Assembly (NCBI RefSeq): GCF_000519325.1
Contig: NZ_KI912613.1
Coordinates: 1,651,252-1,715,251 of the forward strand
Reading direction: 5' to 3'
Length of the DNA: 64,000 nucleotides
From: Patulibacter minatonensis DSM 18081
GTDB taxonomy: Bacteria; Actinomycetota; Thermoleophilia; Solirubrobacterales; Solirubrobacteraceae
Shown here: positions 17,060 to 25,500 of the stretch, one piece after another
Position numbering within the stretch: position 1 is the stretch's first letter
Layout of the letters: each line of letters opens with the position of its first letter
Position numbers and translations under genes: made by a program
The notes under the pieces: generated by a model
Seen by the model: only the letters and a program-made list of their open reading frames with translations
Told to the model about the DNA's origin: nothing
Databases searched by the model: none

Positions 17060-18544
17060 TCAGGCGCCCTGGTCCGTCAGCCAGCGGTCCATCGCCCGGC
17101 GGAACGCCTCGTGCGTCCGGCCGAGCGTCACCGCGTGGCCGGTGTCCGGGAGCTCGACCGACGAGACCTCGCGCGACCGGGGGTAGGCCGTCGACGCCTG
17201 GATCCGGTTCGTCGGCGGGGAGAACAGCGCGTCGTCGGCGCCCGAGATCACCAGGACCGGCGCGGTGATCGACGTGCGGGTCGCGACCTGGTCGACCGCC
17301 AGGGCCTGGAGCGCCGAGAGCAGATCGCCGCACGGATCGAGGTTGTGCCGGCGGAGGACGTCGCGCGCGACGACGGGATCGATGTCGTGGAAGTGCCCCG
17401 CGGCGAAGTCGGCGTCCGTCCGGCCGAAGGCCGCGTACCCCGGGGCACCCGTCGCGCCGTGCGACCGCTGCGGGTTCAGCGCACAATCCGCACCGGCGTT
17501 CGCGAACGTCCCGAGCGCCAGGCCCGAGGGCACGTCCGTGTAGCCGATCACGGCGAGCGCGTCGCCGCTCCCGAAGCTGTACTGCGCCACCTGCGCGATG
17601 AAGCCGCCGAGGGAGTGCCCGGCGAGGACGACCTTCTTGAAGCGCGGCGTCTCCGGGATCCCGGAGACCCGCCCCGTCCGGAGGCCCCGGACGACCTGGT
17701 CGACCATGTCCGCCTGCGCCGGGATGCACGTCGCGTTCCCGTCGGGCAGGTCGTCGTGCGCCGGGTTGCCGAGCCGGTCGAGGACCACGGATGCGTGCCC
17801 GGCGCGCGCCTGCGACAGCCCGTAGTCGTACCCGGGGACGTCGCCGAACCGGAAGAAGAAGGACGAGTACCCGAGGCCGTGCACGTAGACCGAGACCGCC
17901 GGGTTGCCGGCGGTCAGCGCGCTCCGCGGGGCGACGACGCTGCCGCGCACCGTGTACGTCTTCCCGTCCGGCGCGCCGAGGCACGGGATCGCCGTGCGGT
18001 TCTGGTTGACGACCTTCACGGAGATCGGCACGTCGACGATCTCGCCGACGCCGATCCGGGCGTAGACCGGGGTGCCGGTGCGCCCGGCCTTCGTCCGCGA
18101 GCGGACCCGCAGGTCGCCGGTCGCCTCGGTGCCGGTGACGATCCCCGCCGACAGCGCGCGCCTCCGGGCCCCGAGCGTGATCGTCCGCAGCGGCTTCCAG
18201 ACGCCGTTCTCGCACCGGTCGACGACGACCGCCGATCCCTTGCGGGCCGTCCGCGCGGCACGCGACCGCGCCGCCGGGGCGACGAGGCGGAGCGCGCCGC
18301 CGGTGTCGACGCGGTGCACCGGTGCGGTCCGCCCGCAGACGGGGAGCGACGCGACGGTGCCGCCGTCGAGGGTCACGCGCGGGGCCGCGCCGGCCGTCGG
18401 GACCACGACGCCCGCGGCCGTGAGCGGCAGGAGCAGCGCGGCGGCGCGTCCGGCGAGGCGCGGTCGCACGGCGCGGCGCGCGGTCGTGACGGCCACGCCC
18501 CGGCGGACGGGCAGGGCGCGGAGGACGGACGACGGGCGGCGCAC
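17060..18544 (-). CDS. Secreted alpha/beta-hydrolase (lipase/esterase-like)
   Basis: A 494-residue exported hydrolase. After an Arg-rich N-terminus a hydrophobic segment (AALLLPLTAAGVVVPTAGAA) ends near residue 54. Residues 60-190 are a beta-rich prodomain-like region; the alpha/beta-hydrolase fold follows with VYVHGLGYSS (oxyanion-loop HG), nucleophile elbow GHSLGG (Ser about 310), acid in ISGADDALF (about 436) and base in DTGHAVTLG (about 470). Several Cys may form disulfides outside the cell. GTG 18544 is preceded by TAGGGT exactly six bases away, suggesting leaderless expression. Substrate unknown. Confidence 0.87.
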   Translation of the reverse strand: MRRPSSVLRALPVRRGVAVTTARRAVRPRLAGRAAALLLPLTAAGVVVPTAGAAPRVTLDGGTVASLPVCGRTAPVHRVDTGGALRLVAPAARSRAARTARKGSAVVVDRCENGVWKPLRTITLGARRRALSAGIVTGTEATGDLRVRSRTKAGRTGTPVYARIGVGEIVDVPISVKVVNQNRTAIPCLGAPDGKTYTVRGSVVAPRSALTAGNPAVSVYVHGLGYSSFFFRFGDVPGYDYGLSQARAGHASVVLDRLGNPAHDDLPDGNATCIPAQADMVDQVVRGLRTGRVSGIPETPRFKKVVLAGHSLGGFIAQVAQYSFGSGDALAVIGYTDVPSGLALGTFANAGADCALNPQRSHGATGAPGYAAFGRTDADFAAGHFHDIDPVVARDVLRRHNLDPCGDLLSALQALAVDQVATRTSITAPVLVISGADDALFSPPTNRIQASTAYPRSREVSSVELPDTGHAVTLGRTHEAFRRAMDRWLTDQGA

Positions 18545-18550
18545 CGGACG

Positions 18551-18556
18551 ACCCTA
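18551..18556 (-). promoter_or_regulatory. -10-like box for leaderless start at 18544
   Basis: Minus-strand TAGGGT lies six bases before the GTG of the hydrolase gene; no Shine-Dalgarno sequence is seen. Confidence 0.6.
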
Positions 18557-18580
18557 CGCCGCGCGCTTACCCGGGACGGT

Positions 18581-18595
18581 GTGTCGGGGCGACAC
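18581..18595. promoter_or_regulatory. Palindrome upstream of hydrolase promoter
   Basis: GTGTCG-GGG-CGACAC is a perfect 6-3-6 palindrome lying about 25 bases upstream of the -10-like box of the hydrolase gene and just after the PRC-barrel stop. It could be an operator or a short terminator for the upstream gene. Confidence 0.45.
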
Positions 18596-18609
18596 GCGCC
18601 GGCCGGCGG

Positions 18610-19209
18610 TCAGTCCTGGACGCCCGAGGGGATGGAGGCGCGGGTCTCGGGGACCTTCGCCGCGTCGGCCTTCGAGCGCAGGTCGCGGGCGTGGGCGGCG
18701 GCGTCGACGCTGCGCTGCTTCGCGGCCTCCGCCTCGGCGATCGCGGCCTCGGCGCGGTCGGCGGCCTCGGTCGCCGCGACGGCCTGCGCCTCGGCGTCCT
18801 GCTCGGCCTTGTCGGCTGCGGCCCGGGCCTCGCGGGCCGCCCGGATCCGCGCCTGCCGGGCGTCGCCGGACTCGAGCTCGGCGTCCTGCGCGCCGTCGAC
18901 GTCGACCCCGTAGTACGCGATCACGGCGGCGAGCTCGTCGGCGGAGAGCCGCGCGTCGTCGTCGTTCTGCGGGGCCCCGGAGACCTGGTCCTCGGTGAAC
19001 GCGACGCGCACGAAGGACCGGGTGACCGTGGAGCCCTGCAGCGGGACCAGGTGCCGCTTGCGCCCCAGGAGCCCGCTCTTGACCGAGATCAGGACCGGGT
19101 CGGCGGCGTCGGCGCGGAACCAGACGTCCTCGAGCTTGCCGACCTTCTGCTCGGCCACGTCGACGACGTCCTGGCCCTTCCAGTCCTCGATGGCCTCGAT
19201 CTCTTGCAT
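18610..19209 (-). CDS. PRC-barrel domain protein with helical tail
   Basis: A 199-residue protein. Residues 1-95 form a PRC-barrel (MQEIEAIEDWKGQDVVD, GKLEDVWFR, VPLQGSTVTRSFVRVAF), a fold found in photosynthetic reaction-centre H subunits, RimM and many stress proteins. Residues 115-190 are an Ala/Glu/Arg-rich coiled coil (RAAREARAAADKAEQDAEAQ). Function unknown; it is probably a cytoplasmic structural or scaffold protein. The ATG at 19209 is immediately before the barrel; a TACAGA box six bases upstream fits the leaderless pattern, less closely than others. Confidence 0.8.
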   Translation of the reverse strand: MQEIEAIEDWKGQDVVDVAEQKVGKLEDVWFRADAADPVLISVKSGLLGRKRHLVPLQGSTVTRSFVRVAFTEDQVSGAPQNDDDARLSADELAAVIAYYGVDVDGAQDAELESGDARQARIRAAREARAAADKAEQDAEAQAVAATEAADRAEAAIAEAEAAKQRSVDAAAHARDLRSKADAAKVPETRASIPSGVQD

Positions 19210-19238
19210 GCCGCGTCTGTACCCCGTGACGGGAGGCC

Positions 19239-20684
19239 TCACCCCCGGTGACGGCGCAATCCCAGCGCGAGGAGCCCGACCAGCACGGACTGGCCGACGA
19301 GGCACCAGGAGGCGACCGCGAAGGCGTGGGCGACGTCGCCGCCGGTGCCCAGCGCGCCGTAGAAGACGATCGCCAGGAGCGCCACGCCGACCGCGCCGCC
19401 GATCTCCTGGACGGTGGTGATGACGCCGGAGGCCTCGCCGGAGCGTCCGCCGTCGGTCTCGGCCAGGGCCAGGCTGACCGACGGCGCGAAGACCATGCCC
19501 ATGCCGATCCCGGCGACGACGAGGCCTGGGATCAGCGCGGCGGCCGAGCCTCCGGCGTGCACCTCGCCGGCGGTCAGCGCCAGGGCGGCCTCGCCGACGG
19601 CCGACACGGCCGCCCCGCCGAGCAGGATCCCGCGACCCCAGCGCGCCTGCAGCGCCGGCGCCGCCATCGACGAGGCGACGTACCCGACCGCGAGCGTCGT
19701 GAAGACCAGCCCGGACTCGAGCGGGTCGAGGCCCAGGCCGCCCTGCAGCGCCAGCGCGAGCACGAAGAACGACGACGCGATGCCGGTCTGCACGACGAAG
19801 CAGACGACCGTCCCGACCCCGAAGGTGCGGTCGCGGAGCATGGCGAGGTCGACGAGCGGGTCGACGGCGCCGCCACGGGCGAGCGACCGCTGCCGCAGCG
19901 CGAAGTCGAGGAGTAGCACCACGCCGGCGACCATCGCGACGACGCACCAGAGCGGCCAGCCGCGCTCGCGGCCCTCGGCCAGCGGCAGGACGACGAGGCC
20001 GAGACCGAGGGCGAGCATCGCGACGCTCGACGGGTCGATCGACAGGCGGCGGGCCGCGCGGGTCTCGGGCACCGCGCGGCCGGCGAGGACGAGCGCGACG
20101 ATCCCGACCGGCACGTTGACGAGGAAGCACGCGCGCCAGCCGAGCCCGAACAGGTCGACGTCCAGGAGCACGCCGCCGAGGAGCTGGCCCGAGACGGCGG
20201 CGAGGCCGGCGGTCAGGCCGTAGATCGTGAGGACGCGGACCCGCGCCTCGCCCTCGGTCGTCGCCGTCAGCGTGCCGAGCACCTGGGGCGTCAGCAGCGC
20301 GGCGCCGAGACCCTGGGCGATCCGCGCGACCGAGAGGGTCGTCGGATCGGGTGCGGCGCCGCACGCCGCCGACGCGAGGGTGAACGTGGCGAGGCCCCAC
20401 AGGAACATCCGGCGTCGTCCGAGCCGGTCGCCGAGGCGCGCCCCGAGGACGAGGAAGGCGCCGAGCGCGATCGCGTACCCGGCGACCCACACGGTCAGCG
20501 CGCCGCTGCCGGCGGTGAGGTCCGCCTGCATCGACGGGAGCGCCACGTTGACGATGAAGAAGTCGAGCGTGACGACGAAGAACGCAGCCAGCAGGACGAC
20601 GAGCCCGAGGCCGGTCGTGGCGTCGGGCACGGGGCCGCTGCGGGCGACGCCGGCGATCTCGCGGGTGGGTGCGGTGGTGCTCAT
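19239..20684 (-). CDS. MFS drug-export transporter (EmrB/QacA type)
   Basis: A 481-residue integral membrane protein with about 14 hydrophobic helices, the DHA2 (EmrB/QacA) layout. Typical motifs: LDFFIVNVALPSMQ in helix 1 (motif D1), GARLGDRLGRRRMF (motif A) and RIAQGLGAALLTPQ. DHA2 proteins expel drugs and cationic or amphipathic compounds by proton antiport. An ATG at 20684 is preceded by a GAGGAG Shine-Dalgarno sequence. The 88-base upstream gap contains paired palindromes that look like repressor sites, although no TetR/MarR gene is adjacent. Confidence 0.92.
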   Translation of the reverse strand: MSTTAPTREIAGVARSGPVPDATTGLGLVVLLAAFFVVTLDFFIVNVALPSMQADLTAGSGALTVWVAGYAIALGAFLVLGARLGDRLGRRRMFLWGLATFTLASAACGAAPDPTTLSVARIAQGLGAALLTPQVLGTLTATTEGEARVRVLTIYGLTAGLAAVSGQLLGGVLLDVDLFGLGWRACFLVNVPVGIVALVLAGRAVPETRAARRLSIDPSSVAMLALGLGLVVLPLAEGRERGWPLWCVVAMVAGVVLLLDFALRQRSLARGGAVDPLVDLAMLRDRTFGVGTVVCFVVQTGIASSFFVLALALQGGLGLDPLESGLVFTTLAVGYVASSMAAPALQARWGRGILLGGAAVSAVGEAALALTAGEVHAGGSAAALIPGLVVAGIGMGMVFAPSVSLALAETDGGRSGEASGVITTVQEIGGAVGVALLAIVFYGALGTGGDVAHAFAVASWCLVGQSVLVGLLALGLRRHRG

Positions 20685-20699
20685 GCGGGGCTCCTCGAT

Positions 20700-20752
20700 G
20701 GGTCGGTGACCCGAGGGACCCTGCTCCGCGGAGCGCTCCGGGTCGATGACCC
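20700..20752. promoter_or_regulatory. Paired palindromic operators upstream of MFS gene
   Basis: GGGTC-N3-GACCC occurs twice, at 20700-20712 and 20740-20752 (centres 40 bases apart), flanking a perfect 12-base palindrome GCTCCGCGGAGC at 20723-20734. All lie 16-68 bases upstream of the MFS start. The arrangement suggests repression by a dimeric regulator encoded elsewhere. Confidence 0.6.
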
Positions 20753-20772
20753 GTGGGGTAATGCTCCCGCCG

Positions 20773-21141
20773 TCAGATGGCGCCGAACTCGGCCGTCGCG
20801 CCGATGCGCTTGAGCTGCGCCTGCAGGTCGTACTCGACCCGCTTGCGGCTCGTGAAAAGCAGGCCCAGCTTGGCCGTGAACGTCTCGGCCGTCCGCGACT
20901 TCGAGGCCCGGATCAGCGTGCCGGCGCCCTCGGGCTCCAGCGTCAGCTCGAGGCCGTCCTCGAACCGCACGTACGTGTACGCGCGGTCCTCGACGACCTC
21001 GCCGTGCTTCTCCCAGCGGTCGCGCCACTGTCCCTGCTGCGCGGGGTCGGCGAGCATCTCGAAGATGTCCCACGGGGTCGCCGCGATCACGTGCTCCGCG
21101 GCGTAGGTGCGCGTGTACGGCTTGCTCTCGGCGTCGGCCAT
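20773..21141 (-). CDS. SRPBCC-like (polyketide cyclase/START-fold) protein
   Basis: A 122-residue START-fold protein beginning TRTYAAEHVIAATPWDIFEMLADPAQQGQW, the usual first strand and helix of SRPBCC proteins. It lacks the AHSA1 WWNG motif and resembles uncharacterised actinobacterial lipid-binding members. Its start is divergent from the next gene by 35 bases; a minus-strand TATGCT box (plus 21153-21158) would give a leader of only a few bases. Ligand unknown. Confidence 0.75.
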   Translation of the reverse strand: MADAESKPYTRTYAAEHVIAATPWDIFEMLADPAQQGQWRDRWEKHGEVVEDRAYTYVRFEDGLELTLEPEGAGTLIRASKSRTAETFTAKLGLLFTSRKRVEYDLQAQLKRIGATAEFGAI

Positions 21142-21164
21142 GCGGTACGCCGAGCATAGACGGG

Positions 21165-21170
21165 TACGGT
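21165..21170 (+). promoter_or_regulatory. -10-like box for leaderless start at 21177
   Basis: TACGGT lies exactly six bases before ATG 21177. There is no Shine-Dalgarno sequence, and only 35 bases separate the divergent starts. Confidence 0.6.
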
Positions 21171-21176
21171 TGACGC

Positions 21177-21668
21177 ATGGCTTCCCTCGACCCGGCGCTG
21201 ACCCCGATCCTGATCCGCATCGCGGACGCGGACGGCGGGGCCGGACACCGCTTCGCGCCGATGTTCATCGCGACCAACCCCGGCCCGATCGCGATCGCGC
21301 CGTACGTGCAGGACCCGCAGGACCTGCTGCCCAAGCCGATGCAGGCGCTCGCCGGGCTCGGCTACCTCGCGCTCGAGGAGCCCGCCCCCGGCAAGGGCGG
21401 CTACGGCCCGTTCCAGCTGACCGACGCCGGGCGGCAGGCCGCGAAGGAGGCCGCCGCCGCCGAGGCCGCGGGCCAGACGGCGGAGCAGCGGGCGGCCGAC
21501 GAGCGCACGCTGCGGCGGTTCCTCACCGCGCTCGGCGCGGCGGCGGAGGCCACCGGCGACGCGGGGGACCAGGCGCGCCTGCAGCGGATCGCGGAGTCCG
21601 CGGAGGGCGTCGCCCCGTCGGTCATCGCCGACGTGATCCGCGACGCCGTGGCGGCGTCGAAGGGCTGA
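21177..21668 (+). CDS. Hypothetical protein, 163 residues
   Basis: No family recognised. Residues 1-65 are mixed alpha/beta (LIRIADADGGAGHRFAPMF). The segment GLGYLALEEPAPGKGGYGPFQLTDAGRQAA resembles the wing and last helix of winged-helix proteins (LTDAGR is common in MarR/PadR-type folds). An Ala-rich helix and a C-terminal helical region follow. Its stop is five bases from that of the convergent glycosidase-like gene. It might be a small DNA-binding protein, but the recognition helix is not convincing. Confidence 0.65.
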   Translation: MASLDPALTPILIRIADADGGAGHRFAPMFIATNPGPIAIAPYVQDPQDLLPKPMQALAGLGYLALEEPAPGKGGYGPFQLTDAGRQAAKEAAAAEAAGQTAEQRAADERTLRRFLTALGAAAEATGDAGDQARLQRIAESAEGVAPSVIADVIRDAVAASKG

Positions 21669-21672
21669 GGCC

Positions 21673-24150
21673 TCAGCGCCCGCGGCGCCGCGCGTAGGTC
21701 GCCTGCAGCGCGGACCGCACGCTCGCGGCGTCCGGTGCGTGGCGGACCGCGGCGCCGGTCCGCCACCGCATCCGGAGCGTGCCCGACCGGGCCTTCAGGA
21801 CGACCTCGCGCCGGCCCGTCGGCACGCCCGGGATCCGCACCGCGGTCGTCCCGGCGGGGGCGCGGAACCGGAGCGGCACGCTGCTCGGCACGTGCGCGTT
21901 CCAGCGCAGCGTCGCGCCGGTCCGGGTCGCACGCAGCTCGGCGTCGACGCTGCCCTGCTCGACCCGCGCGCCCCGCACCTTCGCGACCTTCCCGGGCCGG
22001 AGCCACGAGCGCGGGACGGCGTCGAACAGCCGGACGGCGTCGCCGTCCTCGCGGACGAGCACGTCGTGCACGAGCGACAGGAGGTCCGCCGCCGCCCAGG
22101 CGTGCGGGCCGAGCGCGCGGTAGACCTCGCGCGACCCGTTCGGCGACGACGCCTGCTCCCAGGTGCCGCCCGTCGACGTCAGGTGCGCGAGGGTCGCGTA
22201 GAGCCCGTCGACGACGTCGTCGCGATGGCCCGCAAGGAGCTCGGTGTGCAGGCGGCGGAGGCCGAGGTACAGGTGCAGTCGGCCGCCCCAGAGCGCGAGG
22301 CCCTCGCGCTCGGCGACCTTCGCCGCGGCCATCGTGGCCCGCACGAGCGGGTCGTGCGGGGAGTACAGCCGCGTCGGCCACGCGATCCACTGGTCGCCCC
22401 AGCGTCGGCCGGCGGGGTTGTCGAGGACGGGCGGCACGACGCCCGCGACCGCGGCCTCGGAGATCCGGGCCTTCGCGACCGCCGCGACCCGGTCGGCGAG
22501 CTGCGACCAGCGGGCCGCGCGCTCCGGGTCGTCGAGCAGCCGGGCGATCGAGCCGATCCGCCGCGTGCCGCCGGCCAGCCACGCCAGGTCGCCCGCGGCG
22601 TGGCCGGGTGCGTGCTCCTGGTCGTCCTTCGGGTCCGACGGCGGCATGATCCACCGCGGGTCGGCCTCCAGGCGCTCGGCGACCCACCGCATCGCGGCGT
22701 CGGCCGCGGGCAGCAGCCGCTCGGCGAGCGCGCGGTCGTGGCTGCGGGCGACGTGGTCGCCGAACGACCACAGCGCCTGGCCCATCCCGTCGCCCTGACC
22801 CGCGCGGGACTCGAGCAGCCCGCTGCCGTCCTGCCACCGGGTGAGGAACTCGACGTCCTCGCCGGCCTCCTGCCGGAACCCGAGGAGGTCCAGGGAGTGG
22901 GCGATCATCGCGGTGTCGCGGATCCACGACGCCTGGTACTGGAACTTGTTCGCGGTCTGCACCCAGCGTCCGTCGGGCAGTCGGTACCGCGAGACGAGCA
23001 TCGTGAGGATCCCCGACCGCACCGCGGTGTCGAGGTCCGGGTCGGGGGTGCTGACGCGCATCCCGCGGCGCAGGACCGGGCGCCACGTGGCGGTCAGGCG
23101 CCGCAGCCCGGCCTCGAACGTGTCGCGCAGCGCGGGGTGGTCCGCGGCGACCGTGCGCAGCGGGACGACCAGGTCGATCGTCCGTCGTGCCCCGGGCGCG
23201 AGCGTGCCGCGGATCCGCACGGCGCCGGTCGGGGCGTCGGGGGTGGTGGTCGGGGCGGCCGTGCGCAGGACGGTGACGCGTGTCCCGGTCGACCCGGGGG
23301 CCCTGGCGGCCGGGCCCGGTCCCAGGCGCGCCGAGAGCAGCGGCGAGCCCGAGCGCAGCAGGACGTTGCCGGTCCAGCTCGTCGACCACGTGGGGTCGAA
23401 CGGCTCGCCCGGCTGCTCGAGCAGGCCGACGCCCTGGCTGGGGATGCCCCGCGGGAACCGGAACGGGGCGCGCAGCAGCCCGGCCTTGGGCGTCTCGGCG
23501 AGCCCCCTGCCGAGCCAGCCGACGTCGAGCCCGACGCCGAACGGCAGCGCCTTCCGGGTCGGGTTGCGGACCGCGAGCCGGACCTGCACGGTGGGGACAC
23601 CGGAGGAGGCGACGGCGAAGGCGGTGGCGCGCACCGCGACCCCGCGGACGTCGCCCTCCCAGCGGTAGACCGGGAGCCCGCCGTCGTCGAGGCGCCGCGG
23701 GCCGCCGGTCCATGGCTTCATCGCCGTGCCGACGCGGAACGCCGCCTCGAGCCGGCCGGTGAAGAGGCTGCCGTTGGGCGTCAGCTCGCCGGTCTCGATG
23801 TCGCCCGGGACGCCCAGCTGGTCGGTCGGGTAGCGCAGGAACCACGGCCCGCCGTCGGTGTACGGCGACGGCGCGCCGGCGGGCGGCGGGGTCGGGGCGG
23901 TGGTCCCGGGGACGGCGGGCGTGGTGGTCGTCGGCACCGCCGGGGAGGTCGCCGTCGGCTCGGCGGGCGTGGTGCCCGGTGCGACCGTCGTGGGCGGGGT
24001 CGCGGGGACCGGTGGGTCCGCGGCGCGGGCGCCGGCGGGGACCGCGAGCAGCAGCGCGACGAGCGGCAGCGCCAGTCCGGGGACGACGGTGCGGGGGGCA
24101 GGACGACGGCCGGATGCCGATGGCCGGGGGACGGGGGACACCACGGCCAT
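21673..24150 (-). CDS. Secreted alpha/alpha-toroid glycoside hydrolase-like protein
   Basis: 825 residues, exported: a signal peptide (ALPLVALLLAVPAGARAAD) follows ATG 24150, then a Thr/Pro-rich linker. Residues 90-400 are a beta-sandwich of the kind that precedes glucoamylase-type catalytic domains. From about residue 400 an (alpha/alpha)6-barrel pattern appears (QTANKFQYQASWIRDTAMI, SLDLLGFRQEAGEDVEFL, WSFGDHVARSHDRALAERLL, RLHLYLGLRRLHTELLAGH). GH15/GH63/GH65-like enzymes share this layout. I could not fix the acid/base pair, so the activity (trehalase, glucoamylase or other) is open. A C-terminal beta domain follows. Confidence 0.75.
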   Translation of the reverse strand: MAVVSPVPRPSASGRRPAPRTVVPGLALPLVALLLAVPAGARAADPPVPATPPTTVAPGTTPAEPTATSPAVPTTTTPAVPGTTAPTPPPAGAPSPYTDGGPWFLRYPTDQLGVPGDIETGELTPNGSLFTGRLEAAFRVGTAMKPWTGGPRRLDDGGLPVYRWEGDVRGVAVRATAFAVASSGVPTVQVRLAVRNPTRKALPFGVGLDVGWLGRGLAETPKAGLLRAPFRFPRGIPSQGVGLLEQPGEPFDPTWSTSWTGNVLLRSGSPLLSARLGPGPAARAPGSTGTRVTVLRTAAPTTTPDAPTGAVRIRGTLAPGARRTIDLVVPLRTVAADHPALRDTFEAGLRRLTATWRPVLRRGMRVSTPDPDLDTAVRSGILTMLVSRYRLPDGRWVQTANKFQYQASWIRDTAMIAHSLDLLGFRQEAGEDVEFLTRWQDGSGLLESRAGQGDGMGQALWSFGDHVARSHDRALAERLLPAADAAMRWVAERLEADPRWIMPPSDPKDDQEHAPGHAAGDLAWLAGGTRRIGSIARLLDDPERAARWSQLADRVAAVAKARISEAAVAGVVPPVLDNPAGRRWGDQWIAWPTRLYSPHDPLVRATMAAAKVAEREGLALWGGRLHLYLGLRRLHTELLAGHRDDVVDGLYATLAHLTSTGGTWEQASSPNGSREVYRALGPHAWAAADLLSLVHDVLVREDGDAVRLFDAVPRSWLRPGKVAKVRGARVEQGSVDAELRATRTGATLRWNAHVPSSVPLRFRAPAGTTAVRIPGVPTGRREVVLKARSGTLRMRWRTGAAVRHAPDAASVRSALQATYARRRGR

Positions 24151-24217
24151 GCAAGCAGGTCCGTCCGCACGACGAGCCGGACGGGCGGGAGGGGCCACGC
24201 GGACCGGTCCGGCGGCG

Positions 24218-24223
24218 TAGTGT
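24218..24223 (+). promoter_or_regulatory. -10-like box for leaderless start at 24230
   Basis: TAGTGT is followed by six bases and ATG 24230, with no Shine-Dalgarno sequence. Confidence 0.6.
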
Positions 24224-24229
24224 GGGCGG

Positions 24230-25459
24230 ATGATGCGCGAGGTCGCGACCACGGACGAGGACTGGAGCGTCAGCGCCGAGCCGATCCGCGACGTCGAGTT
24301 CCGGAGCGCCGTCGAGGACCTCGCGACGCGGAGCGCCGAGCTCCTGCGGGAGGACGCCCCGGGCGGTGCGGTGGCCCTCGACGTCGTCGGCGCGGCGGAG
24401 TTCCTCGAGGCCGCCGGCGCACGGCTCACGGCGACGCTGCGGACCGGCCGGTCCGGCGAGCGGGCGCGCGGCTCGAGCCGGGACGACGTCGTCGACCTCC
24501 TCGACGAGCTCCGCGACGCCACCGGCCGGCTGCGCGGGCTGCAGGAGGCCGCGCGGATGTCGGCGTTCTCGAGGGTGCGCGAGGCGATGGGCCTGCTGCG
24601 CGGCGTGTCGACGGTCGAGCAGATGCTGGCGCGGGCCCCCGTCGCCGCGGCCCGCCTGGGGTTCGACCGGACGTTCGTGTCCGCCATCGAGGACTCGTAC
24701 TTCGTGCCCCGCACGTGCTTCATCGACGGGGACACCGAGTGGGAGCAGGCGGTCGTCCGCGCCGGGCGCGAGAAGCCCCGGCGCCTGGATCGCGACCTCC
24801 TCGAGACCGAGATGCTCCGTCGGCGGCGACCGATCCGCGTCCTCGACGCGCAGAACGACCCGCGCGTGCACAAGGAGATCGCCGAGGTCTCGATGTCCCG
24901 GTCCTACGTGGCCGCGCCGGTGATCGTGCAGGACAAGGTGATCGGCTTCATCCACGCCGACTACTTCGGGCAGCGCAAGCTCGTCGGCCCGATGGACGCC
25001 GACGTCCTCTGGATGTTCGCCGAGGCGTTCGGCTTCGCGTTCGAGCGGATCGCGTACGGCGAGCGGATCACGTCGCTGCGCTCGTCGTTCTTCCAGACCA
25101 TGGCGCTCGCCGAGGAGCAGTTCGCGCGCGCGACCGACGGCGAGATCTCGTTCGACATGGGGAGCGCCTCGGCGACGGTGCCCGACGGGCCGGTCGTCCC
25201 GCGGCGGGCGCCGATGCCGGTCGCGTCGATCGGGCACGGCCGCTCCGAGCTCGCGGACCTCCTGACGAAGCGCGAGCTCGAGGTCCTGCGCCTGATGGCC
25301 GCCGGCGCCACGAACGAGGGCATCGCCTCGCGCCTCGTGATCTCGCACGGCACCGCGAAGACGCACGTCAAGCACATCCTGCGGAAGCTCCGCGCGGCCA
25401 ACCGCGCCGAGGCCGTGTCGCGCTGGTTCCAGCTCGAGCGCGGGGCCGGCGGCGCCTGA
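24230..25459 (+). CDS. GAF-domain LuxR-family transcriptional regulator
   Basis: A 409-residue cytoplasmic regulator. An N-terminal helical region (about 1-115) is followed by a GAF-like sensor (SYVAAPVIVQDKVIGFIHADYFG is the characteristic strand pair and helix, about residues 220-245) and a C-terminal LuxR/NarL helix-turn-helix: LTKRELEVLRLMAAGATNEG then TAKTHVKHILRKLRAANRAE (about 346-395). Similar proteins in actinobacteria control secondary metabolism or catabolic genes. It is divergent from the secreted glycosidase-like gene and convergent with an MFS transporter; which it regulates is not clear. A strong hairpin follows the stop. Confidence 0.85.
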   Translation: MMREVATTDEDWSVSAEPIRDVEFRSAVEDLATRSAELLREDAPGGAVALDVVGAAEFLEAAGARLTATLRTGRSGERARGSSRDDVVDLLDELRDATGRLRGLQEAARMSAFSRVREAMGLLRGVSTVEQMLARAPVAAARLGFDRTFVSAIEDSYFVPRTCFIDGDTEWEQAVVRAGREKPRRLDRDLLETEMLRRRRPIRVLDAQNDPRVHKEIAEVSMSRSYVAAPVIVQDKVIGFIHADYFGQRKLVGPMDADVLWMFAEAFGFAFERIAYGERITSLRSSFFQTMALAEEQFARATDGEISFDMGSASATVPDGPVVPRRAPMPVASIGHGRSELADLLTKRELEVLRLMAAGATNEGIASRLVISHGTAKTHVKHILRKLRAANRAEAVSRWFQLERGAGGA

Positions 25460-25461
25460 GC

Positions 25462-25487
25462 CCGCGCGCGCCCGGCGGCGCGCGCGG
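25462..25487. terminator. Bidirectional 11-bp stem terminator
   Basis: CCGCGCGCGCC (25462-25472) and GGCGCGCGCGG (25477-25487) form a perfect 11-base stem with a CGGC loop between the convergent LuxR and MFS genes, serving both directions. Confidence 0.75.
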
Positions 25488-25500
25488 CCTCCCGGTGCGG

